Below are positions 27,587-35,886 of a stretch of 64,000 bases of DNA, piece by piece. The stretch is from Arcticimaribacter sp965277835 (lineage in GTDB: Bacteria > Bacteroidota > Bacteroidia > Flavobacteriales > Flavobacteriaceae): positions 124,001 to 188,000 of the forward strand of contig OZ255841.1 of the NCBI GenBank assembly GCA_965277835.1, read 5' to 3'. Under the pieces are notes generated by a model that ran no database searches, had not been told where the DNA came from, and worked only from the letters and a program-made list of their open reading frames with translations. A program made the translations under genes and the position numbers. Within the stretch, counting starts at the first letter, position 1. Every line of letters begins with the position of its first letter.

Positions 27587-28618
27587 TTTTTTACTGTTAA
27601 TCCATCGATGATATGCTTTACTGTTTTTGAGGTGTTGTCTATAATTTTTTGCAAAAACATGATACCCTGGTTGACTCGGATTCGCAACAAAGTAATAATA
27701 TTGGTGCTCTTCAGGTTTAAGAACAGCTTCTATAGTTAGGATATCAGGCATGGTAATAGGTCCTGGAGGAAGCCCACTATATTTATAAGTATTATAAGGT
27801 GATTCTACCTTTAAGTCTTTTGTCAAAACACGCCGTATAAGTGTGTCAAACTTTTGATACTTATGCTTTATAGCAAAAATTACAGTAGGGTCAGCTTCTA
27901 ACCTCATCCGTCTTCGTAGTCGATTTAGATATACCCCTGCTATTCTATTTCGTTCATTAGGGATAGAGGTTTCTTTTTGAACAATAGACGCTAAAACTAT
28001 AATTTGTTGTGGGCTAAGGTTTAATGCTTTTGCTTTCTCTAGCCGCGAAGTATTCCAAAACCGGTTATACTCTTTTAACATTCGGGCTCTAAATTCATCT
28101 GCCGAAATATTCCAAAACACTTCGTATGAATTTGGTAAATACATTGATATTGCCGAATCTTGGCTGAAACCATTGGCGTTTAAAAAATCATCGTCTCGGA
28201 ACGCTTTAATTAAAGATAAACTATCTGTTGCTATTTGTTTAGCAATTCTACCAGCAAGATTTTCAAGTCGTTCTTGGTTATTAAATGTAACTTTTATCGG
28301 AATACTTCTATTCCTAAGAATATTGATTATTTGATGATTATTTAGCCCTTTTTTTATAATATATTTTCCTCCTTTAATTCGGTTAGAATAACCTTTCTTT
28401 TCTGCGGCTAAAATAAAATCTTCTGTTGATATAAGTATCGCTTCTAAATCTTTAACGACATCATTAAAAGTAGAGTTATTGCTAATAAATATATACGCCT
28501 CTGAGTTTGAAAATGCTGTGTTAGGTTTAAAGAAAACACGGTAAAAAGTATAGATAAAAAAACTTCCTAATACTAGACCGATTAGCATAATAAAAATAAG
28601 TATTCTACGTCTATACAT
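27575..28618 (-). CDS. mltG: Endolytic peptidoglycan transglycosylase MltG
   Basis: A 347-residue YceG-like protein. One membrane segment (about 5-26) anchors it; a LysM-like region follows, then the catalytic domain with IIVLASIVQKETSIPNE (the Glu in QKE is catalytic) and RMRLEADPTVIFA and GLPPGPI. It cuts nascent glycan strands and sets their length. Its start overlaps the upstream GNAT stop by 8 bp and its end overlaps the methyltransferase gene by 12 bp. Confidence 0.94.
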   Translation of the reverse strand: MYRRRILIFIMLIGLVLGSFFIYTFYRVFFKPNTAFSNSEAYIFISNNSTFNDVVKDLEAILISTEDFILAAEKKGYSNRIKGGKYIIKKGLNNHQIINILRNRSIPIKVTFNNQERLENLAGRIAKQIATDSLSLIKAFRDDDFLNANGFSQDSAISMYLPNSYEVFWNISADEFRARMLKEYNRFWNTSRLEKAKALNLSPQQIIVLASIVQKETSIPNERNRIAGVYLNRLRRRMRLEADPTVIFAIKHKYQKFDTLIRRVLTKDLKVESPYNTYKYSGLPPGPITMPDILTIEAVLKPEEHQYYYFVANPSQPGYHVFAKNYRQHLKNSKAYHRWINSKKLYR

Positions 28619-29120
28619 CTAAAATTTTTTGAACCATTACTTCGTCATGGTAGCTGTTGTTATAAAAATTCCAATCTTTTTTAACACCTATTTCCTTATA
28701 CCCTTGTGCTTTGAACAAAGCCCTGCTAGCTTTATTTTCTATTGCAATCCCAGCATAAAGTTGGTGTAATTTTAAAACTCGAATAGCCTTTTCTTCTAAC
28801 AATTGTAATCCTTTTTTAGCAAACCCATTTTTTCTCCACTCTTTTGCAATTACAATCCCAACTGCAGCACGTGCATGTGTTAATTTATAATCAAAAAAAT
28901 CAACTAAACCAAGCCTGTTTTTGCTAGTGTCTGTCAAAACAAATCGTTGTTGTCCAGCCGTTTCAATATCTTGTTTTGCATTATTAATATATTGTTCTAA
29001 TAATGATTTTGAATACCGTTTAGTAGTGTTTGAATATTTCCAAAGGCTTTTGTCATTCTCAATTTGTTCTAAAAAATTAAGGTCAGAGATATCTAAAAAG
29101 CGCAAATAAAATGAATTCAA
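28611..29120 (-). CDS. GNAT-family N-acetyltransferase
   Basis: A 169-residue acetyltransferase of the RimJ/Acetyltransf_3 type: LRFLDISDLNFLEQIEND at the N terminus and the acetyl-CoA loop in EWRKNGFAKKGLQLLEE, then AIENKASRALFKAQGYKEIG. The substrate is unknown; N-terminal or antibiotic amine acetylation are typical of the family. It sits between dapF (2 bp upstream) and mltG (8-bp overlap), a tight minus-strand operon. Confidence 0.88.
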   Translation of the reverse strand: MNSFYLRFLDISDLNFLEQIENDKSLWKYSNTTKRYSKSLLEQYINNAKQDIETAGQQRFVLTDTSKNRLGLVDFFDYKLTHARAAVGIVIAKEWRKNGFAKKGLQLLEEKAIRVLKLHQLYAGIAIENKASRALFKAQGYKEIGVKKDWNFYNNSYHDEVMVQKILDV

Positions 29121-29122
29121 AA

Positions 29123-29902
29123 TTATAGTTTTATAGTACCCGAATATACTTGTTTTGCTGGTCCTGATAGATATATTTTTTCATAGCCTTTAGCCGTAGC
29201 TACAAATTGCACATTTAATTCCCCTCCTTGTGTTTGAATTTTCACAGAATTACGTGTTGTTTTTTTTGCATGATGCATAGCTATACCTACAGCTGTAGCT
29301 CCTGTTCCACAAGAAAGGGTTTCATCTTCTACGCCCCGCTCATACGTTCTAATAATAAAACTAGATGGAGATAATTGTTGCACAAAATTCACATTTGTAC
29401 CTGCGTCATTATACGGTTCGCTTTTGCGGATAGATCTTCCCAAATTAAAGACATCATAATTTTTGGCATCTTCTACCATTTCTACATGATGAGGAGAACC
29501 TGTATTTAAAAAATAATGTGTTTTAAAAACCTGAATATCAAAAACGTTTGGCATTTGTAATGAAACAATATTATCTGTTACCGAAGCAGTATGTAACCCA
29601 GAAACGCTTTCAAATGTAGTTTTTGTTTCAATACAATTAATAAATTTAGCAAAAGCTGTTACGCATCGAGCACCATTACCACATAGAGATCCTTCTTTGC
29701 CATCTGCATTAAAATAAACCATTTTAAAATCGTAATTCTCAGATTGTTGAAGCAAGATAAGACCATCTGCACCTATTCCAAACCGTCTTTCACAAAGTTG
29801 GTTAATCAAGTTAAAGTCAGTGTAAGGGAATTTTTGAAGCCGATCGTCAATTATAATAAAATCGTTTCCTGTGCCTTGATATTTATAAAAAGTATATTCC
29901 AT
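29123..29902 (-). CDS. dapF: Diaminopimelate epimerase
   Basis: A 259-residue epimerase with YQGTGNDF at the N terminus and the two catalytic cysteines in GSLCGNGARC and ETLSCGTGA. It converts LL- to meso-diaminopimelate for peptidoglycan and lysine. I start it at the ATG giving MEYTFYKYQGTG, which fits the family; an upstream in-frame TTG at 29914 would add four residues without support. It heads the dapF-GNAT-mltG operon. Confidence 0.95.
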   Translation of the reverse strand: MEYTFYKYQGTGNDFIIIDDRLQKFPYTDFNLINQLCERRFGIGADGLILLQQSENYDFKMVYFNADGKEGSLCGNGARCVTAFAKFINCIETKTTFESVSGLHTASVTDNIVSLQMPNVFDIQVFKTHYFLNTGSPHHVEMVEDAKNYDVFNLGRSIRKSEPYNDAGTNVNFVQQLSPSSFIIRTYERGVEDETLSCGTGATAVGIAMHHAKKTTRNSVKIQTQGGELNVQFVATAKGYEKIYLSGPAKQVYSGTIKL

Positions 29903-30019
29903 ATTCAGCAACAAATCTACATATTATTTTTATTTTGAAATAGCTGTTAAATTACTGTTAACCGCAAATAGCATTAAATAATTGTTTTTAATTTTAAATC
30001 AAATTTTAAACCAAAAACT

Positions 30020-31393
30020 ATGAAAACACTTTTCAAATTAACTATTGTTTCTTTGCTTAGTTCTGGAATTACATTTTTGTTATTCATTTCATATCATAAC
30101 CGAGCAGAAAAGGAAAACTTTATTCAAAACAAAAGTACTAAGGTTACACCTATAAAATATACTTCTAGCACATTAAGTAGTGCAGCTCCAACAGATTTTG
30201 TTTATGCAGCAAATAGTAGTATTGATGCCGTTGTACATGTTAAAAACAGATCTAAAGGTTCATCGTCTAGTTATTTAGATTATTTTTTTGGTGAGAGTGA
30301 TAGTTTTCGTGTCGGTACAGGTTCTGGAGTTATTGTTACCCCAGATGGGTATCTTTTAACCAATAACCATGTGATTGACAATGCCAAAACTATTGAAGTT
30401 ACTACTAATGATAATAAACGATACGAGGCTAAACTTGTTGCTACTGATACGGCCATGGACATTGCTGTTCTTAAGGTAGATGCTGAAGAACCCTTACCTT
30501 ATCTTAGTTTTGGAGATTCCGATCAAGTAAAAATAGGGGAGTGGGTCTTGGCTATAGGAAACCCTTTTAATCTAAATTCTACTGTTACGGCTGGGATTGT
30601 AAGTGCTAAATCGAGGGATTTGAATGAACGTGACGGGAAAAACCAATCTTATATACAAACTGATGCTGCAGTAAATATGGGTAATAGCGGAGGCGCGTTA
30701 GTAAACACAAAAGGAGAACTCATAGGTATTAATACTGCTATTTCTTCAATAAGTGGTAGTTTCGAGGGGTACTCATTCGCTGTCCCGAGTAATTTAGTTA
30801 GAAAAATTTTTATTGACTTAGTTGAATATGGAAGCGTTCAAAAAGGGCTTCTTGGTATTTTTGGAAGAGAAATAACCCCTGATTTGATTTCTTCTGAAGG
30901 TTTAGAAATTCTTGAAGGCGTATATATTATAGAACTTCAAGAAGGTATGGGTGCCTCTAAGTCTGGGCTTAAAGAAGGTGATATTATTACGCAGATTGAT
31001 GATAGAAAAATCAAAACCTTTTCAGATTTAACAGGTTATATTGGAAGTAAACGCCCTGGTGATATAGTTTCGGTAGAATATTATAGAGAAGGGATTGCTA
31101 AAACATCTGAAATAACCTTGAGTAAGCTCAAGCAAGCTAGGTTTTTACAAATGTCTCTTGAGAATTTATCGGAAGAGGAAAAGGAACAGTTAAAGTTAAA
31201 TAAGGGGCTTAAAATAGTTGACTCTGGAGATTATTTTTATAATATAGAACCCAATTCTATTCTTCTTGAAATAAATGACACCTCTCTTTATTCGATTAAT
31301 GATTTAGACCAATTTAGACAAAATGATATTAGAAGTTTAGAGTACATAAACCCTGAAGGGGAAAAAGAACGTATATCAATTCGAAGGAGATAA
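30020..31393 (+). CDS. degP: Periplasmic serine protease, HtrA/DegP family
   Basis: A 457-residue protein with an N-terminal signal or membrane anchor (about 4-25). The trypsin-like domain has the complete triad H117 (TNNHVID), D147 (AMDIAVL) and S223 (GNSGGAL). One clear PDZ domain (about 270-365) follows, then a second, degenerate PDZ-like region. It degrades or refolds misfolded envelope proteins. It stands alone and has a hairpin about 30 bp past its stop. Confidence 0.92.
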   Translation: MKTLFKLTIVSLLSSGITFLLFISYHNRAEKENFIQNKSTKVTPIKYTSSTLSSAAPTDFVYAANSSIDAVVHVKNRSKGSSSSYLDYFFGESDSFRVGTGSGVIVTPDGYLLTNNHVIDNAKTIEVTTNDNKRYEAKLVATDTAMDIAVLKVDAEEPLPYLSFGDSDQVKIGEWVLAIGNPFNLNSTVTAGIVSAKSRDLNERDGKNQSYIQTDAAVNMGNSGGALVNTKGELIGINTAISSISGSFEGYSFAVPSNLVRKIFIDLVEYGSVQKGLLGIFGREITPDLISSEGLEILEGVYIIELQEGMGASKSGLKEGDIITQIDDRKIKTFSDLTGYIGSKRPGDIVSVEYYREGIAKTSEITLSKLKQARFLQMSLENLSEEEKEQLKLNKGLKIVDSGDYFYNIEPNSILLEINDTSLYSINDLDQFRQNDIRSLEYINPEGEKERISIRRR

Positions 31394-31421
31394 TCTTTTT
31401 TCATATCGTTAAATAACAAGA

Positions 31422-31452
31422 ATGGACTTTGCTCTTTAGTAGTAAAGCCCAT
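31422..31452 (+). terminator. Imperfect hairpin after the HtrA gene
   Basis: ATGGACTTTGCT and AGTAAAGCCCAT pair as an imperfect stem around a short loop, about 30 bases past the protease stop and before trmD. There is no T-run directly after it, so this is a candidate 3'-end hairpin only. Confidence 0.4.
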
Positions 31453-31520
31453 CTTATGTATTAGTACTGCAAAATATTTTTATAAAAAAAATATGCACCT
31501 TTGCTACTTTAAACTTGTCT

Positions 31521-32207
31521 ATGCGTATTGATATTATCACTTTATTCCCTCAATTATTGCAAAGCCCATTCGAGGCTTCTATTACAAAGCGTGCTATTGA
31601 GAAAGAAAAGGTACATGTGTTTTTTCATGACCCAAGAGACTATACTACGTCTAAGTATAAACAGGTAGATGATTATCCTTTTGGGGGTGGTGCTGGGATG
31701 GTTATGATGATAGAGCCTATTGATAAATGTATTAGCAAACTAAAATCGGAGCGTAAGTACGATGAAATTATCTATATGACTCCCGATGGCGAACAACTAA
31801 ACCAACAGATAGCAAATGAATTTTCTCTAAAAGAGAATATGATAATTTTATGTGGTCATTATAAAGGCGTTGACCAACGTGTTAGAGATTATTTTATAAG
31901 TAGAGAAATATCAATTGGTAACTTTGTAATATCTGGAGGCGAACTTGCTGCCGCTGTTTTTTGCGATAGCATTATACGCCTTATCCCTGGGGTTTTAGGG
32001 AATGAATGCTCTGCTCTTAGCGATAGTTATCAAGATAATTTATTAGCTCCGCCCATATATACTCGACCCGCAAATTATAAAGGATGGGAGGTTCCTTCTA
32101 TTTTAACTTCGGGGAACACACCAGCAATAGAAGATTGGAGAGAAGAGCAAGCTATACTCCGTACTGAAAAATTAAGACCAGATATTTTAAAGGATGATTC
32201 TTTATGA
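31521..32207 (+). CDS. trmD: tRNA (guanine-N1-)-methyltransferase
   Basis: A 228-residue SPOUT methyltransferase with MRIDIITLFPQ at the N terminus, DYPFGGGAGMVMM and the knot sequence LCGHYKGVDQRV followed by SIGNFVISGGELAA. It makes m1G37 in tRNAs reading CUN, CCN and CGG codons. I use the ATG at 31521 because the family starts MRIDI; an in-frame TTG two codons upstream is unlikely. Its stop overlaps the next gene by 4 bp. Confidence 0.95.
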   Translation: MRIDIITLFPQLLQSPFEASITKRAIEKEKVHVFFHDPRDYTTSKYKQVDDYPFGGGAGMVMMIEPIDKCISKLKSERKYDEIIYMTPDGEQLNQQIANEFSLKENMIILCGHYKGVDQRVRDYFISREISIGNFVISGGELAAAVFCDSIIRLIPGVLGNECSALSDSYQDNLLAPPIYTRPANYKGWEVPSILTSGNTPAIEDWREEQAILRTEKLRPDILKDDSL

Positions 32208-32596
32208 AAGTTAAATTTTATCTTTCTCTGATTAGTATAACCTTATTTTATAGTTGCTCAAACACAAACAATGATAACACAAGCCCTGACAATAACAACT
32301 TAATTTGTACAGAGGTATTTATCACTCATACTGTTGAAGTGTTAGGGGATACTTTACAAACCTATTACAGCATACGCACATATAACAACGATACGATTAG
32401 AATTAAAACCTTTGGTTTATCTAACCTTAATTATCCTGTTTTGAATGATAATTATACTGCTCTTTTGAGAAATCGAGAAGAACAAATCGATTTTATTGCA
32501 ATAGGTAAATCAAAGACTATTCGAGAACCTTATATTTTTACCTCAGACGGATGTCATATTATTAAAATAAGAGGTAAGGAGCGTATTAGTTTTTAA
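32204..32596 (+). CDS. Small lipoprotein of unknown function
   Basis: A 130-residue protein with a signal peptide ending in a lipobox (FYSCSNTN; Cys18), followed by an Asn/Asp-rich linker and a short beta-rich domain with ICTEVFITHTVEV and FTSDGCHIIKI. I do not recognise the family. The two non-lipid cysteines could form a disulfide in the periplasm. It overlaps trmD by 4 bp (ATGA), so it is likely translated with it. It is probably an envelope lipoprotein; the DNA resembles its neighbours in composition. Confidence 0.7.
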   Translation: MKVKFYLSLISITLFYSCSNTNNDNTSPDNNNLICTEVFITHTVEVLGDTLQTYYSIRTYNNDTIRIKTFGLSNLNYPVLNDNYTALLRNREEQIDFIAIGKSKTIREPYIFTSDGCHIIKIRGKERISF

Positions 32597-32686
32597 AATA
32601 GTTATATTATACAAAGCTTTATATTTAGTGCTTAGCTTTTGTTTTTAGATAAAAACGATAACGTTTTCATAGTTAGTTTAACCCAC

Positions 32687-32710
32687 AATTAATAGAAGCT
32701 TCTATTAATT
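32687..32710 (+). terminator. 24-bp perfect palindrome in the gap after the lipoprotein gene
   Basis: The stretch reads identically on both strands, centred on AAGCTT, with arms AATTAATAGAAG and CTTCTATTAATT. As RNA it folds into a stem of about 10 bp. It lies 90 bases after the lipoprotein stop and 31 bases before the next start codon. It may be a terminator, or an operator for the downstream IPExxxVDY/pyk unit. A TACCTTTA sequence resembling the flavobacterial -7 element follows about 14 bases later. Confidence 0.45.
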
Positions 32711-32740
32711 TCATTCTAAAATATTACCTTTATTAGTTCG

Positions 32741-33211
32741 ATGTATTATCTAAAATATGATTTAGACGAATATGTAGAAGAACCATCTTCTTTAATTGCT
32801 ATTCATACAGTTGTAGAAGATTTTAGGTTAGCTTATCATATTAATAAATGTTGTGATATACAATTTAAACGAAATCATAATTTATATGTACCACAGCTAA
32901 AAACAACAGTTAGAGGGCTTATATGGGAGAATGAGTGGAAAGAAGAGGTTTGGTATTTGCTTAGTAATAAGTTAAATTCTAAAGAAGAGCTTAACTTACA
33001 GCTTACTATAAAAACTTTATTTGAAAAGAAAAAGTATAATGACCAATTTCTTCTTCCGGAGTTTAAGCTCGTAGATTATTTTATAAAAACGCCTAAGAAC
33101 TCAATGAGTGAAAAATCTATAAAAAGAATACAAAATTTACCGGAGGTAGAAATGGTTTATGTTATTCCGGACACTTTAATAAAATCAAGCCAAAACTTAA
33201 TATTTGATTAA
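32741..33211 (+). CDS. IPExxxVDY family protein
   Basis: A 156-residue cytoplasmic protein of unknown function that is conserved directly before pyruvate kinase in Bacteroidota. The family is named for its IPExxxVDY motif, here seen as LPEFKLVDYFI. The N terminus shows VEDFRLAYHINKCC, and the C terminus ends with LPEVEMVYVIPD. Its stop overlaps the pyk start by one base (TAATG), so the two are translationally coupled. A role linked to pyruvate kinase is inference from position only. Confidence 0.8.
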   Translation: MYYLKYDLDEYVEEPSSLIAIHTVVEDFRLAYHINKCCDIQFKRNHNLYVPQLKTTVRGLIWENEWKEEVWYLLSNKLNSKEELNLQLTIKTLFEKKKYNDQFLLPEFKLVDYFIKTPKNSMSEKSIKRIQNLPEVEMVYVIPDTLIKSSQNLIFD

Positions 33212-34638
33212 TGCCTTTAAATAAAAAAACAAAAATAATTGCAACTCTTGGTCCTGCTTCGGAGAGTAGAGAGACTATGAAACAAATGATAATGGCTGGG
33301 GTTAATGTTTTTAGAATAAACTTTTCTCATGCTGATCACTCTAATGTTGCAGAGCGAATAAAAATTATACGAGAACTAAGCCAAGAGCTAAAACTTCATA
33401 TATCAATTTTAGCGGACTTGCAAGGTCCTAAACTTAGAGTAGGAGATATTGAAGAAGGTGCTATTGTTAACCCAGGAGATATTGTAGAATTCAATACTTC
33501 TGCACCCTTTAAAGGATCTGCTAAAAAGGCTTATATGACGTATAAGCGATTTCCAATTGATGTTAATGTTGGAGAGCGAATTTTATTGGATGACGGAAAA
33601 TTAATTTTTGAAGTTATTTCAAGTGATAAAAAAGAAGTAGTAACCGCTAAAGTTATACAAGGCGGAGATTTTAAATCTAAAAAAGGAGTAAATCTACCTA
33701 ATACCAATGTTTCGCTTCCTGCTTTAACTGAAAAAGATATTAAAGACGCCATTTTTGCGATGGGACAAAATGTAGATTGGCTTGCGCTGTCTTTTGTACG
33801 AAATAATGAAGACCTTATCGTGCTTCAAGAATTAATTAAGAAACACTCTGATTATAAGATTCCAATTATTGCAAAAATTGAAAAGCCAGAAGCAATAAAG
33901 AATATTAATAAAATAATTGCTTATTGCGATGGTCTTATGGTAGCACGGGGTGACTTAGGTGTTGAAGTTCCAGCAGCTGAAGTGCCATTAATTCAAAAAG
34001 AACTTGTACTAAAAGCTAAACAAGCCCGCATACCAATTATTGTAGCTACTCAAATGATGGAGACTATGATAAACAGTTTAACTCCGACAAGAGCTGAGGT
34101 AAACGATGTTGCAAATTCTGTTATGGATGGAGCCGATGCAGTAATGCTTTCTGGCGAAACTTCTGTTGGAGAATATCCAGTAGAAGTTATAGAAACAATG
34201 TCTTCAATTCTTAAAAGTGTTGAGGATTCTTCTTTAATCAATGTGCCTCAGTCTCCACCAACTATTAGAACGAATCGGTATATTACAAAAGCTATTTGTT
34301 ACCATGCAGCTCATATGGCGAATGAAGTAAACGCAAGAGGAATATGTACATTGACAAATAGCGGATATACTGCATTTCAAATTTCTGCATGGAGACCTTC
34401 TGCAGCTATTCTTGTTTTTACTTCAAACAAACGTGTCCTTTCACAAGTTAACTTACTTTGGGGAGTAAAAGCTTTTTATTATGACCGTTTTGAGAGCACA
34501 GATAACACAGTTAAAGAAATTAATAGAATAGCATTAGAAGAGGGTTATGTTGACAAAGGGGATATGTTAATTAATTTAGCTGCAATGCCAATTATTGATA
34601 AAGGTATGGTTAATACACTAAGAGTTTCTGTAGTTTAA
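33211..34638 (+). CDS. pyk: Pyruvate kinase
   Basis: A 475-residue enzyme with KIIATLGPASES at the N terminus, ADLQGPKLRVG, the catalytic region IIAKIEKPEA, the signature MVARGDLGVEVP and ATQMMETMI. The C-terminal allosteric domain is present. It makes pyruvate and ATP from phosphoenolpyruvate, the last step of glycolysis. It overlaps the upstream small gene by one base, and its stop overlaps the convergent dinB stop by 4 bp. Confidence 0.96.
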   Translation: MPLNKKTKIIATLGPASESRETMKQMIMAGVNVFRINFSHADHSNVAERIKIIRELSQELKLHISILADLQGPKLRVGDIEEGAIVNPGDIVEFNTSAPFKGSAKKAYMTYKRFPIDVNVGERILLDDGKLIFEVISSDKKEVVTAKVIQGGDFKSKKGVNLPNTNVSLPALTEKDIKDAIFAMGQNVDWLALSFVRNNEDLIVLQELIKKHSDYKIPIIAKIEKPEAIKNINKIIAYCDGLMVARGDLGVEVPAAEVPLIQKELVLKAKQARIPIIVATQMMETMINSLTPTRAEVNDVANSVMDGADAVMLSGETSVGEYPVEVIETMSSILKSVEDSSLINVPQSPPTIRTNRYITKAICYHAAHMANEVNARGICTLTNSGYTAFQISAWRPSAAILVFTSNKRVLSQVNLLWGVKAFYYDRFESTDNTVKEINRIALEEGYVDKGDMLINLAAMPIIDKGMVNTLRVSVV

Positions 34639-35738
34639 AAAGGAAGACTAAGTTGTCGCTCTTTGTTTTTATTTGTAGGCGATGATTTTTTCTTTATTCC
34701 TGTATTTAAGTTTGAAATTGTAATCCCTAAGAGTCTAACAGAGTCTTCAATTTTTTTTTGATAAAGTAATTGTTCGGTATGTTCAATTATCATGCTTTTA
34801 TCGGAAATATAAAAAGGAAGGGTTTTACTCCTAGTTTCTTGTTTAAAGGTACTATACTTAATTTTCAATGTAATTGTTTTCCCCGAGTATTGGTAGCGTT
34901 TAATTCGCTTGTCAAGGTCATCGGCAATGTGTTTTATTTTTTCTAATAAAAAAACTTCACTTGTTAAATTTTTAAAGAAAGTCCGTTCTGTTCCTATAGA
35001 CTTTGGCAAACGTGTTGGTATAACTTTGCTTTTATGAATACCTCTAACCGCATTAAAGTAATAGCTTCCAGATTTACCAAAGTTATCTATCAAAAATTCT
35101 TTAGATTTAGACTTCAAATCGCTGCCTGTAAAAATTCCTAGTAAATACATTCGTTTAGCGGTAACTTTACCGATACCATAAAATTTACGAATATCAAGAT
35201 GCTCTAAAAAGGGGAGTACCTCATCGGGTGGTACCGTTTTTTGACCGTTGGGTTTGTTAAAATCACTTGCAATTTTGGCTACAAACTTATTTATTGAAAT
35301 ACCTGCAGAAGCTTTTAAACCTGTAACTTTAAAAATTCGTTCACGAATTTCTTCTGCCAATAAAGTAGCGGAAGTAGAGTCTTTTTTATTTTCTGTTACA
35401 TCAAGATAGGCTTCGTCTAGTGACAAAGGTTCTACCAAATCGGTATATTCAAAAAAAATATTTCTTATTTGAGTTGATATTTCTTTGTACCGATCGAAAC
35501 GAGGTTTTACAAAAATTAAATCTGGGCAAATTTTTCGGGCAACCACACCACTCATAGCACTTCTAACCCCAAATTTACGTGCCTCATAACTCGCGGCTGC
35601 TATTACCCCTCTTTCCGATGCACCACCGACGGCTACCGCTTTATCTCTCAGCTCTGGGTTATCAAGTTGCTCTACCGAAGCATAGAATGCATCCATGTCT
35701 ATATGAATAATCTTTCTTATAGCATCAGGTTCTTTCAT
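34635..35738 (-). CDS. dinB: DNA polymerase IV
   Basis: A 367-residue Y-family polymerase with IHIDMDAFYASVEQ, SYEARKFGVRSAM, and the catalytic SLDEAYLDVT (acidic pair D-E). Helix-hairpin-helix residues are in FYGIGKVTAKRM. The C terminus ends with RQLSLPF, which fits the QLxLF beta-clamp binding motif. It copies past DNA lesions. It is convergent with pyk. Confidence 0.95.
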   Translation of the reverse strand: MKEPDAIRKIIHIDMDAFYASVEQLDNPELRDKAVAVGGASERGVIAAASYEARKFGVRSAMSGVVARKICPDLIFVKPRFDRYKEISTQIRNIFFEYTDLVEPLSLDEAYLDVTENKKDSTSATLLAEEIRERIFKVTGLKASAGISINKFVAKIASDFNKPNGQKTVPPDEVLPFLEHLDIRKFYGIGKVTAKRMYLLGIFTGSDLKSKSKEFLIDNFGKSGSYYFNAVRGIHKSKVIPTRLPKSIGTERTFFKNLTSEVFLLEKIKHIADDLDKRIKRYQYSGKTITLKIKYSTFKQETRSKTLPFYISDKSMIIEHTEQLLYQKKIEDSVRLLGITISNLNTGIKKKSSPTNKNKERQLSLPF

Positions 35739-35824
35739 ATGCTAAATTATTATATTTTACCCGTAGTGCATTTAGGCTAAGTTAACTTTAATATTGTTTA
35801 TATTTACGATTCGTTGGCGAACTT

Positions 35825-35871
35825 TTTAGAACTATAAACATTAGAAGCGAACTTCTGATATTTGTTCTAAA
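35825..35871 (+). promoter_or_regulatory. Long stem-loop in the mnmE leader
   Basis: Outer arms TTTAGAAC and GTTCTAAA (perfect 8 bp) enclose inner arms AGAAG-CGAA-CTTCT with a partly paired middle, so the 47-base stretch can fold as one stem. It ends 15 bases before the mnmE start codon. It could be a leader hairpin controlling mnmE expression or a terminator of short upstream transcripts. Confidence 0.45.
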
Positions 35872-35886
35872 TGCTACATTTACAAA

